Assembly (NCBI RefSeq): GCF_020567425.1
Contig: NZ_JAJCVJ010000004.1
Location: forward strand, 1-64,000
Direction: 5' to 3'
Length of the DNA stretch: 64,000 nucleotides
Origin: Salinirubrum litoreum
GTDB taxonomy: Archaea > Halobacteriota > Halobacteria > Halobacteriales > Haloferacaceae
Shown here: piece after piece, positions 8,000-18,900 of the stretch
Numbering within the stretch: position 1 is the stretch's first letter
Layout of the letters: each line of letters begins with the position of its first letter
The notes under the pieces: model-generated
Seen by the model: only the letters and a program-made list of their open reading frames with translations
What the model was told of the DNA's origin: nothing
Database searches by the model: none
Position numbers and translations under genes: made by a program

Positions 8000-9087
8000 T
8001 ACTGGACCCCCGGATCGTTCTCTGTTCTGCGGTACGCGGGGATGCCCTGCTGGCCGTGTGCATCCGTCACCGGTGGGTCACCACGGAATCGCTCACCGAG
8101 TCGGTTCCCCGCCGCGTAGCCCACACCTGCACGGGCACCGAACCGTCCTGCTGTCGCCGCCGCACCCGGCCCGGCGACACTGGCGAGGCCGACGACAGCA
8201 CCGACTGTCGCCACACCTGCAGTGGTCGCTCCGATCACCTTCGCGGTGAGTGGCGAGGCGTCTTTGAACAGTCGCCACGTCACGAGCAGGCCGAGGACAG
8301 GCAGTGCGACCGCGACGAGCGTCTGGACGTACGCACTGACGAACAGCAGGTCGCCGAAGGCATCGGCCTGGACGAACAGGTCGAAGGCTTTGAACAGGAG
8401 TGCCAGTGGCAGTGGGAGCACGAGAAGCGGGACGAATCGTCGGGCGAGTCCGCGTGCGAGTGCCGACAGGACGGGCACGTTCGAGAAGCCGACCGCGAGG
8501 AGCAGGGGCATCCCCAGCAGGTAGACGTACAACAGGACGTATCGAATGATGAGCAACGCTTCGAGTGCCCACATGGCGACTCCGCCGATGATCGCCAGTC
8601 CGAGTGCGAGGATCCAGTTCGTGACCGTTACCTGTGCAAAACCGACGAGTGTGTCGCCTATTGTCCCGAGGCTCGGGAGCAGTGCCACAGTCAGTCCGTT
8701 CACGAGATAGCAGGCGAGTGCGGCGAGCCAGTACCACGTGACTACGAGGATACCACCCGTCCAGATCGACCGCTGTGCGGCACGGGCCCGGTAGGCCCCT
8801 GTCACGTCGACGATTCTGACGAGTTGGTGGAGATAGAACGTGATCACTAACAGGAGCAGTGAGTACTGCATGATTTCTCCGCCGATCAGTGTATCGTAGA
8901 GGACATTCCACTGACCGCCAGATGGTGGCGTGAAGATGTCTTCGACAGAGCCACCCGGAACCGGCGTACCGAACAGGAGCCCCCCTAACTCCCGGTAGCC
9001 TTCCTCAAGACCACTTCTGAAAGTGGTCGATACCATGTCGATGATATCGGTGAACCACTTCACCCCTAAATCGATAAGATCGACCAC
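7999..9087 (-). CDS. Polytopic VirB6/TrbL-like membrane protein
   Basis: 362 residues with about eight hydrophobic segments (for example YSLLLLVITFYL, WILALGLAIIGGVAMWAL, LLVLPLPLALLF and GLLVTWRLF), then a Gly/Ala-rich C-terminal tail with GRFGARAGVGYAAGNRLG. Size, topology and position directly before virB4 match VirB6/TrbL channel components. Sequence similarity is not decisive by eye. The GTG start follows immediately after the TGA of the lipoprotein gene, so the four genes from 11711 leftwards look like one operon. Confidence 0.75.
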   Translation of the reverse strand: MVDLIDLGVKWFTDIIDMVSTTFRSGLEEGYRELGGLLFGTPVPGGSVEDIFTPPSGGQWNVLYDTLIGGEIMQYSLLLLVITFYLHQLVRIVDVTGAYRARAAQRSIWTGGILVVTWYWLAALACYLVNGLTVALLPSLGTIGDTLVGFAQVTVTNWILALGLAIIGGVAMWALEALLIIRYVLLYVYLLGMPLLLAVGFSNVPVLSALARGLARRFVPLLVLPLPLALLFKAFDLFVQADAFGDLLFVSAYVQTLVAVALPVLGLLVTWRLFKDASPLTAKVIGATTAGVATVGAVVGLASVAGPGAAATAGRFGARAGVGYAAGNRLGERFRGDPPVTDAHGQQGIPAYRRTENDPGVQ

Positions 9088-9882
9088 TCACCCCACCTCA
9101 ATCGTAACATCACACTCATCCGCGTCCGTCGACGGACGGTAAAGAACAGGGAACTCAGTAGTGAGAGACTCAGCCCCTACGCTCGGAATCAGTGATACGA
9201 TGGCTGTTCCACTGAACTCACTCTCACAGTCAATCGTCCTGCTTGCTGCTAACGAGAATGGAATTGTCGAGCTGAACAGTGTAATCGTTTCTCCAGATGC
9301 GATGAGAACAGGCTCTGTTTCGCCGAATATTCCTGTCGTGCGATCTGAAGCAGATTCGATTCTCGTGGTCGGGTACGGAACATCTCCGTTGAACAGCAAC
9401 CTTCTGACGTATTCAGGCCCAGTCCCACGATTTTCTACGGAAACAAGGGATTCGATGTCTCGAACACTACCAAGTCCCTCTGGCATCCGTTCGGGCTGAT
9501 TCCGGCCGACATCGAATTCCACGATTCGCAGGTCCGGCATGATCTCCAGTCGCGTCTCGGCGACCGTTGCACCGCCACTCGCCCCGACGATACGGAACTC
9601 CCCAGGCGTGTAGCGCTCATCCAGCCCGACATCGACGCGAGTCACACCGGCCGGGACGGGCCGCTCTGTCCAGAGGCGACCCTCCGGGTCGATCACGCTG
9701 ACCGACTCGACAGTGTCTGGGAGGACCTCGATCTGGATGGTCTCCCCCTCCACGGTCGCAGCGATTTCATTCGACCCACTGCCACCACTACTCGATCCAG
9801 CAGGTGAAACACCCTCACCAGTACAGCCGGCAAGCGCGGCCATCCCGATCCCAGCAAGGACCGTCCGTCGTGAGTACGTCAT
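9088..9882 (-). CDS. Tat-exported lipoprotein of the conjugation operon
   Basis: 264 residues from ATG 9882, which overlaps the stop of the upstream gene by four bases. The N-terminus SRRTVLAGIGMAALAGC is a twin-arginine signal with a haloarchaeal lipobox (Cys about residue 21), followed by a Ser/Gly-rich linker. The rest is beta-rich (VEVLPDTVESVSVIDPEG, RIVEFDVGRNQP) like CARDB/Ig-type folds. It probably sits outside the membrane as an anchored part of the pilus or mating apparatus; this is inferred from the operon. Confidence 0.8.
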   Translation of the reverse strand: MTYSRRTVLAGIGMAALAGCTGEGVSPAGSSSGGSGSNEIAATVEGETIQIEVLPDTVESVSVIDPEGRLWTERPVPAGVTRVDVGLDERYTPGEFRIVGASGGATVAETRLEIMPDLRIVEFDVGRNQPERMPEGLGSVRDIESLVSVENRGTGPEYVRRLLFNGDVPYPTTRIESASDRTTGIFGETEPVLIASGETITLFSSTIPFSLAASRTIDCESEFSGTAIVSLIPSVGAESLTTEFPVLYRPSTDADECDVTIEVG

Positions 9883-11711
9883 GGCCACCTCCGGAGTATC
9901 AGGCCGGCTCGCCACGCCAGAAAGCCCACAGCGAGGAACGGCACGGCCTGTCCGAGCGTTACGGCAAAGGCGGTCAGCCACCCGCCGAGTTCGGTCAATG
10001 GGTGTGCCCGCACGGTCGCTGTCGAGGCCGTATACGCTGGGTCGTGTGTCAGCCACGAGCCCGGTTCGTAGCGTGCCTCGTAGACGCCTGCTTCCGGGAC
10101 CTCCACGATCACCACGCCAGTATCGTTCGTCTGGACTGACTGCCCGGCGATCTCGATCGTTCCGTCACGATCCGGCCCCGTAATCCGGTCGTACCGTGGA
10201 TCCTCGACACCCAGATCGAGACCGATCGGCGTGTTATCACTCGCGTCTGTGAGTTCGAGGCGAACACGAAGCGGCTCCTCAGCGTCCTCGAGGACGGTCG
10301 CTGACAGTTCACTCTCGCGGAGTTCACGCACCGCCGCCGTGCTCGTCACGCCACGAGCCTCGACACCCGAGACGATCCCGGTCGCAACCACGGCTTGTGT
10401 CTCCGCAGTCTCGTTCGACGTCCCCACGCCGATCCGTGTGGCCACGCCGTACGAGGCGGTGTACGGCTCCGTGACGACACCGACGTTCACGTTCGGGTCC
10501 ATCGCCGATTCGGGTGAGGGCTGTTCGAGGCCCCACACCTGGACGATCTCCAACGTCGCGGGGTCGGTCACCCGCGGGCCAATCCGCGAGGGATACGCAT
10601 GGACCGCGACAGGTCGCTCCTCAGGGAGAGTCACACGCGAGTCAGCACCATCTACACTCCGAACGGAGAGTTCGTCCCACGTCTGGTCGCGAGCCGTGTA
10701 GAAGCGCCAGACGCCCCGCACTTCGGGGTCGTCACTCCCTTCGACCGAGAGCCCCTGCCACGGGGCCGAGTAGAACGTCGCCACGCCCCGGTCGCCGTCC
10801 GGGTACGTGACCGTCGACGCCGAGACGTTCAACTGGTAGAGTTCAGCGTTGACGTCGTCTTGAACCGTCAGTGTCTCCGTCAGGAGATCACTATCGACCG
10901 TCTCCCACGAACAGACTGTCTCGTTGCCCCACGGCCAGCAGACGCCTCGCTCACGGTACCGCTGCACGGTGACCGTGATGTCCGCTTCGACCGCAAGCGT
11001 GACTGGACCGCCCACTTCGTCAGTCAGGTCATACACTAACGACGGTGTCTGCCCGGTCGTCTCGTCAAGCAGAATCTCCTCACCGTCTCGCACGGCGGTC
11101 AGCCGCACGGACTCGACGCCGTGGTCCCGAACACGGAACACACGACGAGTCGCGTTCAGTCCGGGGTCACCGCTATCTTCGGGTTCGTGAACCCGGTAGT
11201 CGACGAGCGCCCGGACGGTGCCGTTCGGGGCGATGTGCCGCACTGGTTCGCCATCGTCTGCATGAACCCACGTCGTGGGGTGGACGCCAAAGACCGACAC
11301 GTGCGCGTCTTTCAGAAAGCGGTCGTTCGATAGTGTCGCATCTGCAGGTGCCACTGATTCTGTAGCACCGCCAGCCCGGACACGCTCGAACGCACCGGCA
11401 GACCAGTGGTGTGCCGTCTCCGGAGGCGTCGCGAAGGCGAAGTCGGAGAGTCGAGAAAGCGTCTCGGTGGCCGTCTCGTTCGTCACGTTCTCGAAGCTGA
11501 GTTGGTCGACGTCACCCGAGAAGAGCGTCGCCGTCTCGTTGCGAGTGAGTCCGTTCGTCGTGGGGTCGCCGACCTGTGCGGTCGCTCCAGTCTGGACCAC
11601 CGAGTCGACGGGATCCACAGACTTCACCGCGACCGTCCCGAGTGGCAGACTCACGAGTAAGCCGAGACAGACGCCGAGGCTCACCGTTTGCATCGCGAAA
11701 ATCCCCGTCAT
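9879..11711 (-). CDS. Large surface protein with N- and C-terminal membrane anchors
   Basis: 610 residues. A hydrophobic N-terminal signal or anchor (VSLGVCLGLLVSLPLGTVAV) and a C-terminal transmembrane helix (FAVTLGQAVPFLAVGFLAW) followed by Arg-rich residues flank a long acidic, beta-rich ectodomain. Several Asn-X-Thr/Ser sequons (NETAT, NVTNET, NATRR, NVSAS) suggest N-glycosylation. It fits an external structural or adhesion subunit of the conjugation machinery. I do not recognise the family. It lies between a pilin-sized protein and the Tat lipoprotein, three bases from the former. Confidence 0.75.
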   Translation of the reverse strand: MTGIFAMQTVSLGVCLGLLVSLPLGTVAVKSVDPVDSVVQTGATAQVGDPTTNGLTRNETATLFSGDVDQLSFENVTNETATETLSRLSDFAFATPPETAHHWSAGAFERVRAGGATESVAPADATLSNDRFLKDAHVSVFGVHPTTWVHADDGEPVRHIAPNGTVRALVDYRVHEPEDSGDPGLNATRRVFRVRDHGVESVRLTAVRDGEEILLDETTGQTPSLVYDLTDEVGGPVTLAVEADITVTVQRYRERGVCWPWGNETVCSWETVDSDLLTETLTVQDDVNAELYQLNVSASTVTYPDGDRGVATFYSAPWQGLSVEGSDDPEVRGVWRFYTARDQTWDELSVRSVDGADSRVTLPEERPVAVHAYPSRIGPRVTDPATLEIVQVWGLEQPSPESAMDPNVNVGVVTEPYTASYGVATRIGVGTSNETAETQAVVATGIVSGVEARGVTSTAAVRELRESELSATVLEDAEEPLRVRLELTDASDNTPIGLDLGVEDPRYDRITGPDRDGTIEIAGQSVQTNDTGVVIVEVPEAGVYEARYEPGSWLTHDPAYTASTATVRAHPLTELGGWLTAFAVTLGQAVPFLAVGFLAWRAGLILRRWP

Positions 11712-11714
11712 CGC

Positions 11715-12137
11715 TCAGAAGGGGATCAGATCGACGCAGTCTGCAAAGGGCAGACCGAGCGTTGGACCCATCACGGCAAGCAGGGGACCTGCGACGACTA
11801 ACATTGCCGCGCTCCGGTAGACCGTCCGTTTGTGAGCGTCGACGGACTCGCGACGTGGCCCGGTGATGACGAGCATCTGCATCAGGGTATCAGCGAAATA
11901 CATCACCACCGCGGCCATGATGCCGACGCCGACGATCAACAGGATCGCGCCTTCGACCAGCCCGGGAAGCGTGCCCGAGGTATCCTGACAGATAACGCTC
12001 TGTGCTGCTGCAGGCTGCGAGAAGAGCACTGATCCGATCGCGAGGAGACCGACTCCCCGCACCCAGCGGTGACCGGTAGTGCGCTCGTTTTGTTCTGTAG
12101 CGTTGCCACTGTCTGTGGTGGGGTCTTGTGGTTGCAT
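11715..12137 (-). CDS. Small two-to-three-helix membrane protein, VirB2/TrbC-like in layout
   Basis: 140 residues: a hydrophobic segment ending QPAAAQ (possible signal), then LVEGAILLIVGVGIMAAVVMYF and SAAMLVVAGPLLAVMGPTLG separated by a basic loop (GPRRESVDAHKR). Two cysteines outside the helices could pair. Signal plus two helices around a positive loop is the plan of VirB2/TrbC pilins. The family match is inferred from layout and position, not from sequence identity. It is the first gene of the secretion operon, after 262 bases of AT-rich DNA. Confidence 0.65.
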   Translation of the reverse strand: MQPQDPTTDSGNATEQNERTTGHRWVRGVGLLAIGSVLFSQPAAAQSVICQDTSGTLPGLVEGAILLIVGVGIMAAVVMYFADTLMQMLVITGPRRESVDAHKRTVYRSAAMLVVAGPLLAVMGPTLGLPFADCVDLIPF

Positions 12138-12399
12138 ATGGCTCGTCGCACCTTAACGCCCGATATCCAGAGTTCCGGGAGCTAACACGCGATTAAAGGC
12201 CGGAATGAGACATCGCATTAAATAGATTTCTGAAAATAGAATGGAGTAATTCATCCAGTAGATCCGTTCCATCACAGTAACAAACTGTAGGTAGTGTTAT
12301 TCCGGAAAAGTATTCAAATATACTTGAGATTCACTGACCCCGGCACTTACTCGTCCCGGTTCGAACCTCACAGAAACAACAAAATATCCGAGAGTGGTG

Positions 12400-13260
12400 C
12401 TATTCCCAGTAGCGTCCCCGTCCGGGGAAGGTGACACCCGACCAGCCAGTCACCGCGAGCGACACACTTCCTTCGTACCAGTTCTTCGCGGCCGCCCGAA
12501 TCCGCACGCGCTCTCCTTCTCGCACAGTGGGTTGGTTCGACCGTTTCCACGAGGTGACTTTCACCCGTCCCGTCTTGTCTTCTAACAGTCCGACCCACTG
12601 AATCGAGGGGTGTGATGGCGACCACAGCCGTTCGATCACGCCTTCCACACAGACCTCCCCTGCGTCCACCACGTCGAGTTCCCCGACAGGTACCACTCGT
12701 CCGGGCCGCTCGCGAAGCCGCTCTGCAACCGCCACGACCGCGCTCAGAAGACTCTGCCCCTCTGCAACGCGCTCGCCCAGTTCCCGTCCGATGGCTGCCC
12801 GACTCACGTCGTCGTACCGCCTGTGCAACCGCGCCGCCTCTCTGTTCACACCCGCTAACTCCTCGCGCTCCAACGTCTCTCGTGGATCGACGATCTCCGG
12901 ATCTGCCCACGGGTCGACACTCGCTCTCCGCGCTGCAAATGCCTCGCGCCGCTTTTCGTTCGCTACTTCAGTCACGTACCGCGCCGCACCTTCCCGACCC
13001 GGTTCCTGGCTCCGATCCGTCCGTGCCCGCGTCCGCTCGACTTCCGCCTCCCGACCGCACATCCGCTCGAACGCCTCCTGCGTCTGTCCGAACAGCCGTC
13101 CATCGGCCAGCTCCCGCTCGTCCGAATAATCGATCTTCGCCTGGATCTCTTGAGACACGCTCGCCCGGAACTCCACCGAGACACGCTCGAACTCCCACGC
13201 ATCGTCGGTCGTCTTCTCTCTCGTCGATACTGCTTTCTTGCCGCTCTTCGTACTACTCAT
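12400..13260 (-). CDS. OB-fold (RPA-like) nucleic-acid-binding protein
   Basis: 286 residues from ATG 13260. The N-terminal two thirds is helical and charged (many Glu/Arg) and includes DPWADPEIVDP. The C-terminal about 95 residues form an OB fold: VVDAGEVCVEGVIERLW, then IQWVGLLEDKTGRVKVTSW, VREGERVRIRAAAKNWYEG and VSLAVTGWSGV. This resembles haloarchaeal RPA/DNA-binding OB domains. It may coat single-stranded DNA during transfer or replication of the element. A GC-rich hairpin lies about 105 bases upstream of the ATG. Confidence 0.75.
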   Translation of the reverse strand: MSSTKSGKKAVSTREKTTDDAWEFERVSVEFRASVSQEIQAKIDYSDERELADGRLFGQTQEAFERMCGREAEVERTRARTDRSQEPGREGAARYVTEVANEKRREAFAARRASVDPWADPEIVDPRETLEREELAGVNREAARLHRRYDDVSRAAIGRELGERVAEGQSLLSAVVAVAERLRERPGRVVPVGELDVVDAGEVCVEGVIERLWSPSHPSIQWVGLLEDKTGRVKVTSWKRSNQPTVREGERVRIRAAAKNWYEGSVSLAVTGWSGVTFPGRGRYWE

Positions 13261-13363
13261 TGGAGTCCTAACTCCGAAGGCACTCACTCGGTGCCTTTCC
13301 AACACGACGACTCTCCAGCCGTCGCTCTCTCACTCGACCCAACTACATCAACACGGACACCGC

Positions 13364-13408
13364 CGCTCGCGCCTTCGGCGCGCCCCTCTGGGGCGCGAGC
13401 GGCGGGCC
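13364..13408 (-). promoter_or_regulatory. GC-rich nested hairpin upstream of the OB-fold gene
   Basis: CGCTCGCGCC and GGGCGCGAGCGG can pair across a loop that itself holds GCGCCCC/GGGGCGC. It lies about 105 bases upstream of the OB-fold gene start. The rest of 13261-13600 shows no supported gene; GC is high and the frames there are shadows or decayed TnpB-flank sequence. Confidence 0.4.
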
Positions 13409-13589
13409 TTCGTTCGACACACACAGCTACGCGCGGCCGCCCCGGCCAGTGGAGTGGCCAGCGGAGTGTGCCTGTCGCCGGTAGTTCCGTGCCACTGCAC
13501 GGAACTCGACAGGCCAACCCGCTGGCACGCCGGGAGGGCGTGAACGCCACTGGCCGAACAGGGCGGGCGAGCGGAGCGTCCCGAGGCGT

Positions 13590-13640
13590 CACACAGATGC
13601 AAGGAGGAAGCCCACGGCTTTAGCCGTGGGAGGAATCTGA
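13590..13640 (+). mobile_element. Orphan right end of a TnpB element
   Basis: CCCACGGC-TTTA-GCCGTGGG (13611-13630) followed by AGGAATC is the terminal hairpin of a haloarchaeal IS1341-type right end, on the plus strand. No tnpB body precedes it; the preceding 100 bases resemble only the variable C-terminal tail of such genes. It is a remnant of an older element next to the intact tnpB at 13733. Confidence 0.6.
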
Positions 13641-13732
13641 CAAGGCTTGAAACAACCCATGAGCAACAGCACCCCGACTCCCCCACGCCATTCATAGAAT
13701 TATATAACACTACTCCGTACGTGAAGTTGCAG

Positions 13733-14990
<1,258 letters not shown>

Positions 14991-15110
14991 CTGATGGGTG
15001 AAGCGTGAACGATACAGCGGGTGTATGCAGCAAACGCGAGAAGTCCACGAGGATGGGCAGAAGTTCGTAATGTGGGAAAATTATTGTACTTGCCCACCGT
15101 AGATGGGAGT

Positions 15111-15341
15111 ATGTCCGAAGCGACGCTGGACGCTCGCGGACGCCTCACGCTGCCGAAAGAGGTTCGAGAGCGGTACGGCGACCACTACCACATCGTCCAA
15201 CTGCACGATGGTATCAAGCTGATTCCAATCGATGAGAATCCACTCGATGCTCTCCGTTCTGAGTTCGCGGACGTTGAGAAGACAGCGGAAGAGCTCCGCC
15301 AGGACGCACGTACCGCAGCACTGGACGAGGCGGGACGCTGA
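15111..15341 (+). CDS. AbrB-type antitoxin
   Basis: 76 residues: ATLDARGRLTLPKEVRERYG is a SpoVT/AbrB swapped-hairpin DNA-binding domain, followed by an acidic helical C-terminus (DVEKTAEELRQDAR) that would wrap the toxin. Start at ATG 15111; an AAAATTATT box about 30 bases upstream suggests a leaderless transcript. Its stop is directly followed by the ATG of the PIN toxin. It probably neutralises the toxin and represses the operon. Confidence 0.9.
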   Translation: MSEATLDARGRLTLPKEVRERYGDHYHIVQLHDGIKLIPIDENPLDALRSEFADVEKTAEELRQDARTAALDEAGR

Positions 15342-15716
15342 ATGTACGCGGAGACAGACTTCCTGCTGGCACTCATCAAGGACGAAGACTGGCTCGGGGA
15401 CGCCGCAGAGGCCGTCTATCGCGAGCATTCGGACGAGCTGTGGACGTCTCAGTTCACGCTCATCGAACTTCTCATGGTTGCATACCGAGAAGACCGAGAT
15501 ACGGAACGAGTCGTCACAAACGCGGCTGCCCTATTGGACGTTCGTGGTGACGTGGATACCGTCGTCGCAGCTGCAAGCTACGTCGAAGACCACGGATTCA
15601 CTCCCTTCGATGCGCTCCACCTCGTCGAATCTGATGGCGACACGATCGTTTCGAGTGATGAGGCGTACGAATCGGTTGCTCCACGGCTCGACCTGAAGAC
15701 AGTCCAAGACGAGTGA
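15342..15716 (+). CDS. VapC-like PIN-domain toxin
   Basis: 124 residues. PIN-type ribonucleases use a cluster of acidic residues. Visible here are Asp in YAETDFLLAL, Glu in FTLIELLMVAYR, Asp in FTPFDALHL and Asp in IVSSDEAYE. It starts immediately after the antitoxin stop. PIN toxins usually cleave tRNA or rRNA; the target here is unknown. All key acidic residues and normal length suggest a working toxin, probably stabilising the element. Confidence 0.9.
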   Translation: MYAETDFLLALIKDEDWLGDAAEAVYREHSDELWTSQFTLIELLMVAYREDRDTERVVTNAAALLDVRGDVDTVVAAASYVEDHGFTPFDALHLVESDGDTIVSSDEAYESVAPRLDLKTVQDE

Positions 15717-15903
15717 CAGCCTTCCACCGGAGGTATCGTATACGTGCTTCCTCCTTGCAACTGTGTGATCCAGACAGCAGGTGTGCTGAGTAGCACACAA
15801 ACCACTCGCTAGCTTCCTGTCGAACAGTACCGAGACCCTCTCTACACGACCGTCTCTCGTTTCTGGCGATTCCTGTGACAGAGCCCCTGACAGGTGCAGA
15901 TAC

Positions 15904-15914
15904 ACCTATATCAC
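15904..15914 (+). promoter_or_regulatory. TATA-like box for the VirD4 gene
   Basis: ACCTATATCAC centred about 30 bases before GTG 15939. That is the spacing for a haloarchaeal leaderless transcript, and it decides the GTG start. An in-frame ATG at 15894 lies upstream of this box and would not be transcribed from it. Confidence 0.5.
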
Positions 15915-15938
15915 TTTCATCCAGACCCACACGCTATC

Positions 15939-18900
15939 GTGTCAACAACCACCACGCCACGCTACCGGATCCGTCCGAGCACAGATCCGCTCGATCCACA
16001 CACAGCAGCGAGTGGGATCACACGGCTTCACAGCGCTCTCCTGAACGCGGAGACGCCACTGGAGTGCCGATTGACGAGCGGTGCTGGCAAGGATGCAGAG
16101 ATTTCCTATACGGTTTCTGCGGGCACAGATATCCCACTGGATCGACTCTTCGGCCGACTCCTTCCGACGCGATACGAGGTCACACCAGACGAACCGACAG
16201 AGACGGCCCTGCAACCAGCCGTCTCACACCGTCTCGTCGGCGGGTATCTCCAGGGAATGGGTGAGCGGTCACAGGACTGGCAGACAGCACTCACGCCGTA
16301 TGCAGAGTTCACGAGTAACCGTGAGCGACGTGAGACGACACAGAATACAGTCACAGATCTCAGGGTTCCACTCTCTGATGTCTGTGAGGCACTCACGAGT
16401 TCGCCCTATCCTGCGATCGTCCAGCTACTGGTCACGCCGAAACCCGACTGGCGGCGGAGTGCAGAAGAGCGGATTACCCGCCTCATCGAACTGCGTGATA
16501 CGCTTCCCCAGCGGGCGTTCGAGGCGACCATCGGTCCGTTCCTCGGTGACCCCTACGAAGAACTCCCTCAGTCAGATGCTCGTACGCCGTCGTATCGCCG
16601 TACCGAGAACGACGCATCCCAGAAAACACAGACACGGCGTGTCCATCCAGACATTCAAGAACGGATCGACGCCATCGAAGCGCGTGACACGCGGGTCTCC
16701 TTCGACGTCGAGTGCAGAGTCGTGGTGTTCCTCCCAGATGAAGAAGCGACCACAGACCCTGATGCCGATGGTGATGCCGATCCTCGAGCCGATTCCGACG
16801 ACGAGGCGACACCAGAAGCGACACACTCACCAGACACCACAGACCCCGACGACGTAAACACAGACCCGGCCGCGGCGACCACAGCAGGCCTCGCACTCTG
16901 TGAAGAGGTGGTGAAGTCCTTCTCGCCTGTCGAGACGAAGTACACGTGGGTCGAGTGCAAACACGTCGGTGACGGCACAGACACGCCCGGGTCGAAGGCT
17001 GCCGGGACGAAACTCCTCCAGGCGATACACGAGCGGACACCGTACCCGTTCCGGCGATGGTTCCACCGCTTCATCCCTAGACTCGGGGCACGGCCCTACC
17101 GGTCGTTCGTCGTCGACCGGCGTGAACTCGGCTCGTTTCTCTTACTCGATGGTGATGCAGTTTCCCCCGCAGTCCATCGGGCACTGAACATCATCGACAG
17201 CGACCGGACTGCAGTGACCCTTCCGCCGGAACGTGTGTTAGAGCGCTATTGGACGGAGGGCTTCCCCCTCGGAACGTGTGACTCACAGCAGACCAGCAGG
17301 CACACAGAGCCGATCAGCGTGCCACCGGCACTGCAGCGAGAACACATGGCGATTCTGGGATCGACTGGCTCTGGGAAGACGACGTCTGGGGAGACGGGGA
17401 TTCTCGCGAATCACGTCGCGACCGACGGTGCTGACATCGTCATCGCCCCGAAAGGCGATGGCTTCACGCGGCAACTGCTCATGCTCCACTACGCGAAACA
17501 CGGCGACCTCGATAACGTCCTGTACTTCGACTGTGCAGAGGTCGTCCCCGCGATCGGCTTCTTCGACATTCGCTCGGATCTCGAAGCGGGCGTCACACGG
17601 GAGACGGCGATCAACGACCGGATCGCCCACTACCTCGAGATCGTCGACCTGCTGAACACAAAGGAGAACACGGAGCCAGCACAGTGGGCATCGACTATCA
17701 TCCAGGCGCTCATCAAGACTGGCTTCGATCCGGTCCACGGCGCTGAAGCGTTCAGTCACCGCGAGATGCAGGCGCTGTTGCGACAACTCGAGTTAGACGC
17801 GCCACATCCACCGGTCTCGACGATGTGGGCGACAGACACGTATGCAGACCTCTACTCGCTCAAGCCCGAGATCTTCCAGGGTGTCAAAGACGGGGCGAAG
17901 ACGCAGATACGCCAACCAATCGCGGATTCGCGTGTCGCACACATATTCAATCACGTGAGTGAGCCAGATGGGCCACACCTCGATCTGGATGCACTACTGA
18001 ACCAGGACGTCCTCGTGATTCTGGATATGGGCCGGCTGAACGAGCAGTCGAGTCGTGACCTCACGACCGTCCTCCTCTCGATGCTGTGGGCAGCCCTCCA
18101 GCGACGCGTCGAGCGGAGTCGGTATCAAGAAGAGACACAGCCGCTCGTCAACATCTACATCGAAGAGGCGTCGTTTCTCGCAGATTCCAAACTCCTCGAC
18201 CAACTCCTCTCGAAGGGCCGCAGCTTCGACTGTTCGCTCTTGCTGTCGATGCAGTTCGCGAGCCAGGCCAAAGGAAAGAGTTCCAAAACGCTCGATGAGA
18301 TACTGTCGAACGTCAAGACGTTTCTCGTGGGGCCGATCGCGAAATCGGACGATATCGCGACTGTGCTCGAGACCGACGAGATGGAGCAAAAACAGATCGA
18401 GACCCGACTCGCGAGTCTCGAAAACGGTGGGTGGGTGCTCAAACTTCCCTCAGCGTTCGGACAGTCGCGTCCGCGACCGTTCTTCGTCGAGTCGCTCCCG
18501 CTCCCCGTTGGCCACCCGGAGGGAGACGCACCGCCCACCCCGGCGATGCGTGACCGCTTCGAGCAGGCGTTCGCTGCACTCGATGAACGCACACGCCGCA
18601 CGGTTGGTGTCGAGATCGCCGAAGCAGAGCAGGCCACGGGACCGTCTCGATCGGCTCACGAGGCGCAGACGAGCGACTCGACCGAGACTGACGCGACCGA
18701 GACTGACGCCACAGACAGCGACTCCGAGGCAGCATCGCGGGCTGCCCCCATCGACAGCCTCCTGCCGTACACGAAGCGGCTCCCCACGTGTGTCACCTAC
18801 GACAGGGACGCACACGCAGTCGTCTGCACGACGTGTTCGAATCGCTACGATCCGACTGACGAAGGCCTCTCCCGGGCGATCGACTGCTGTCACGCACTGG

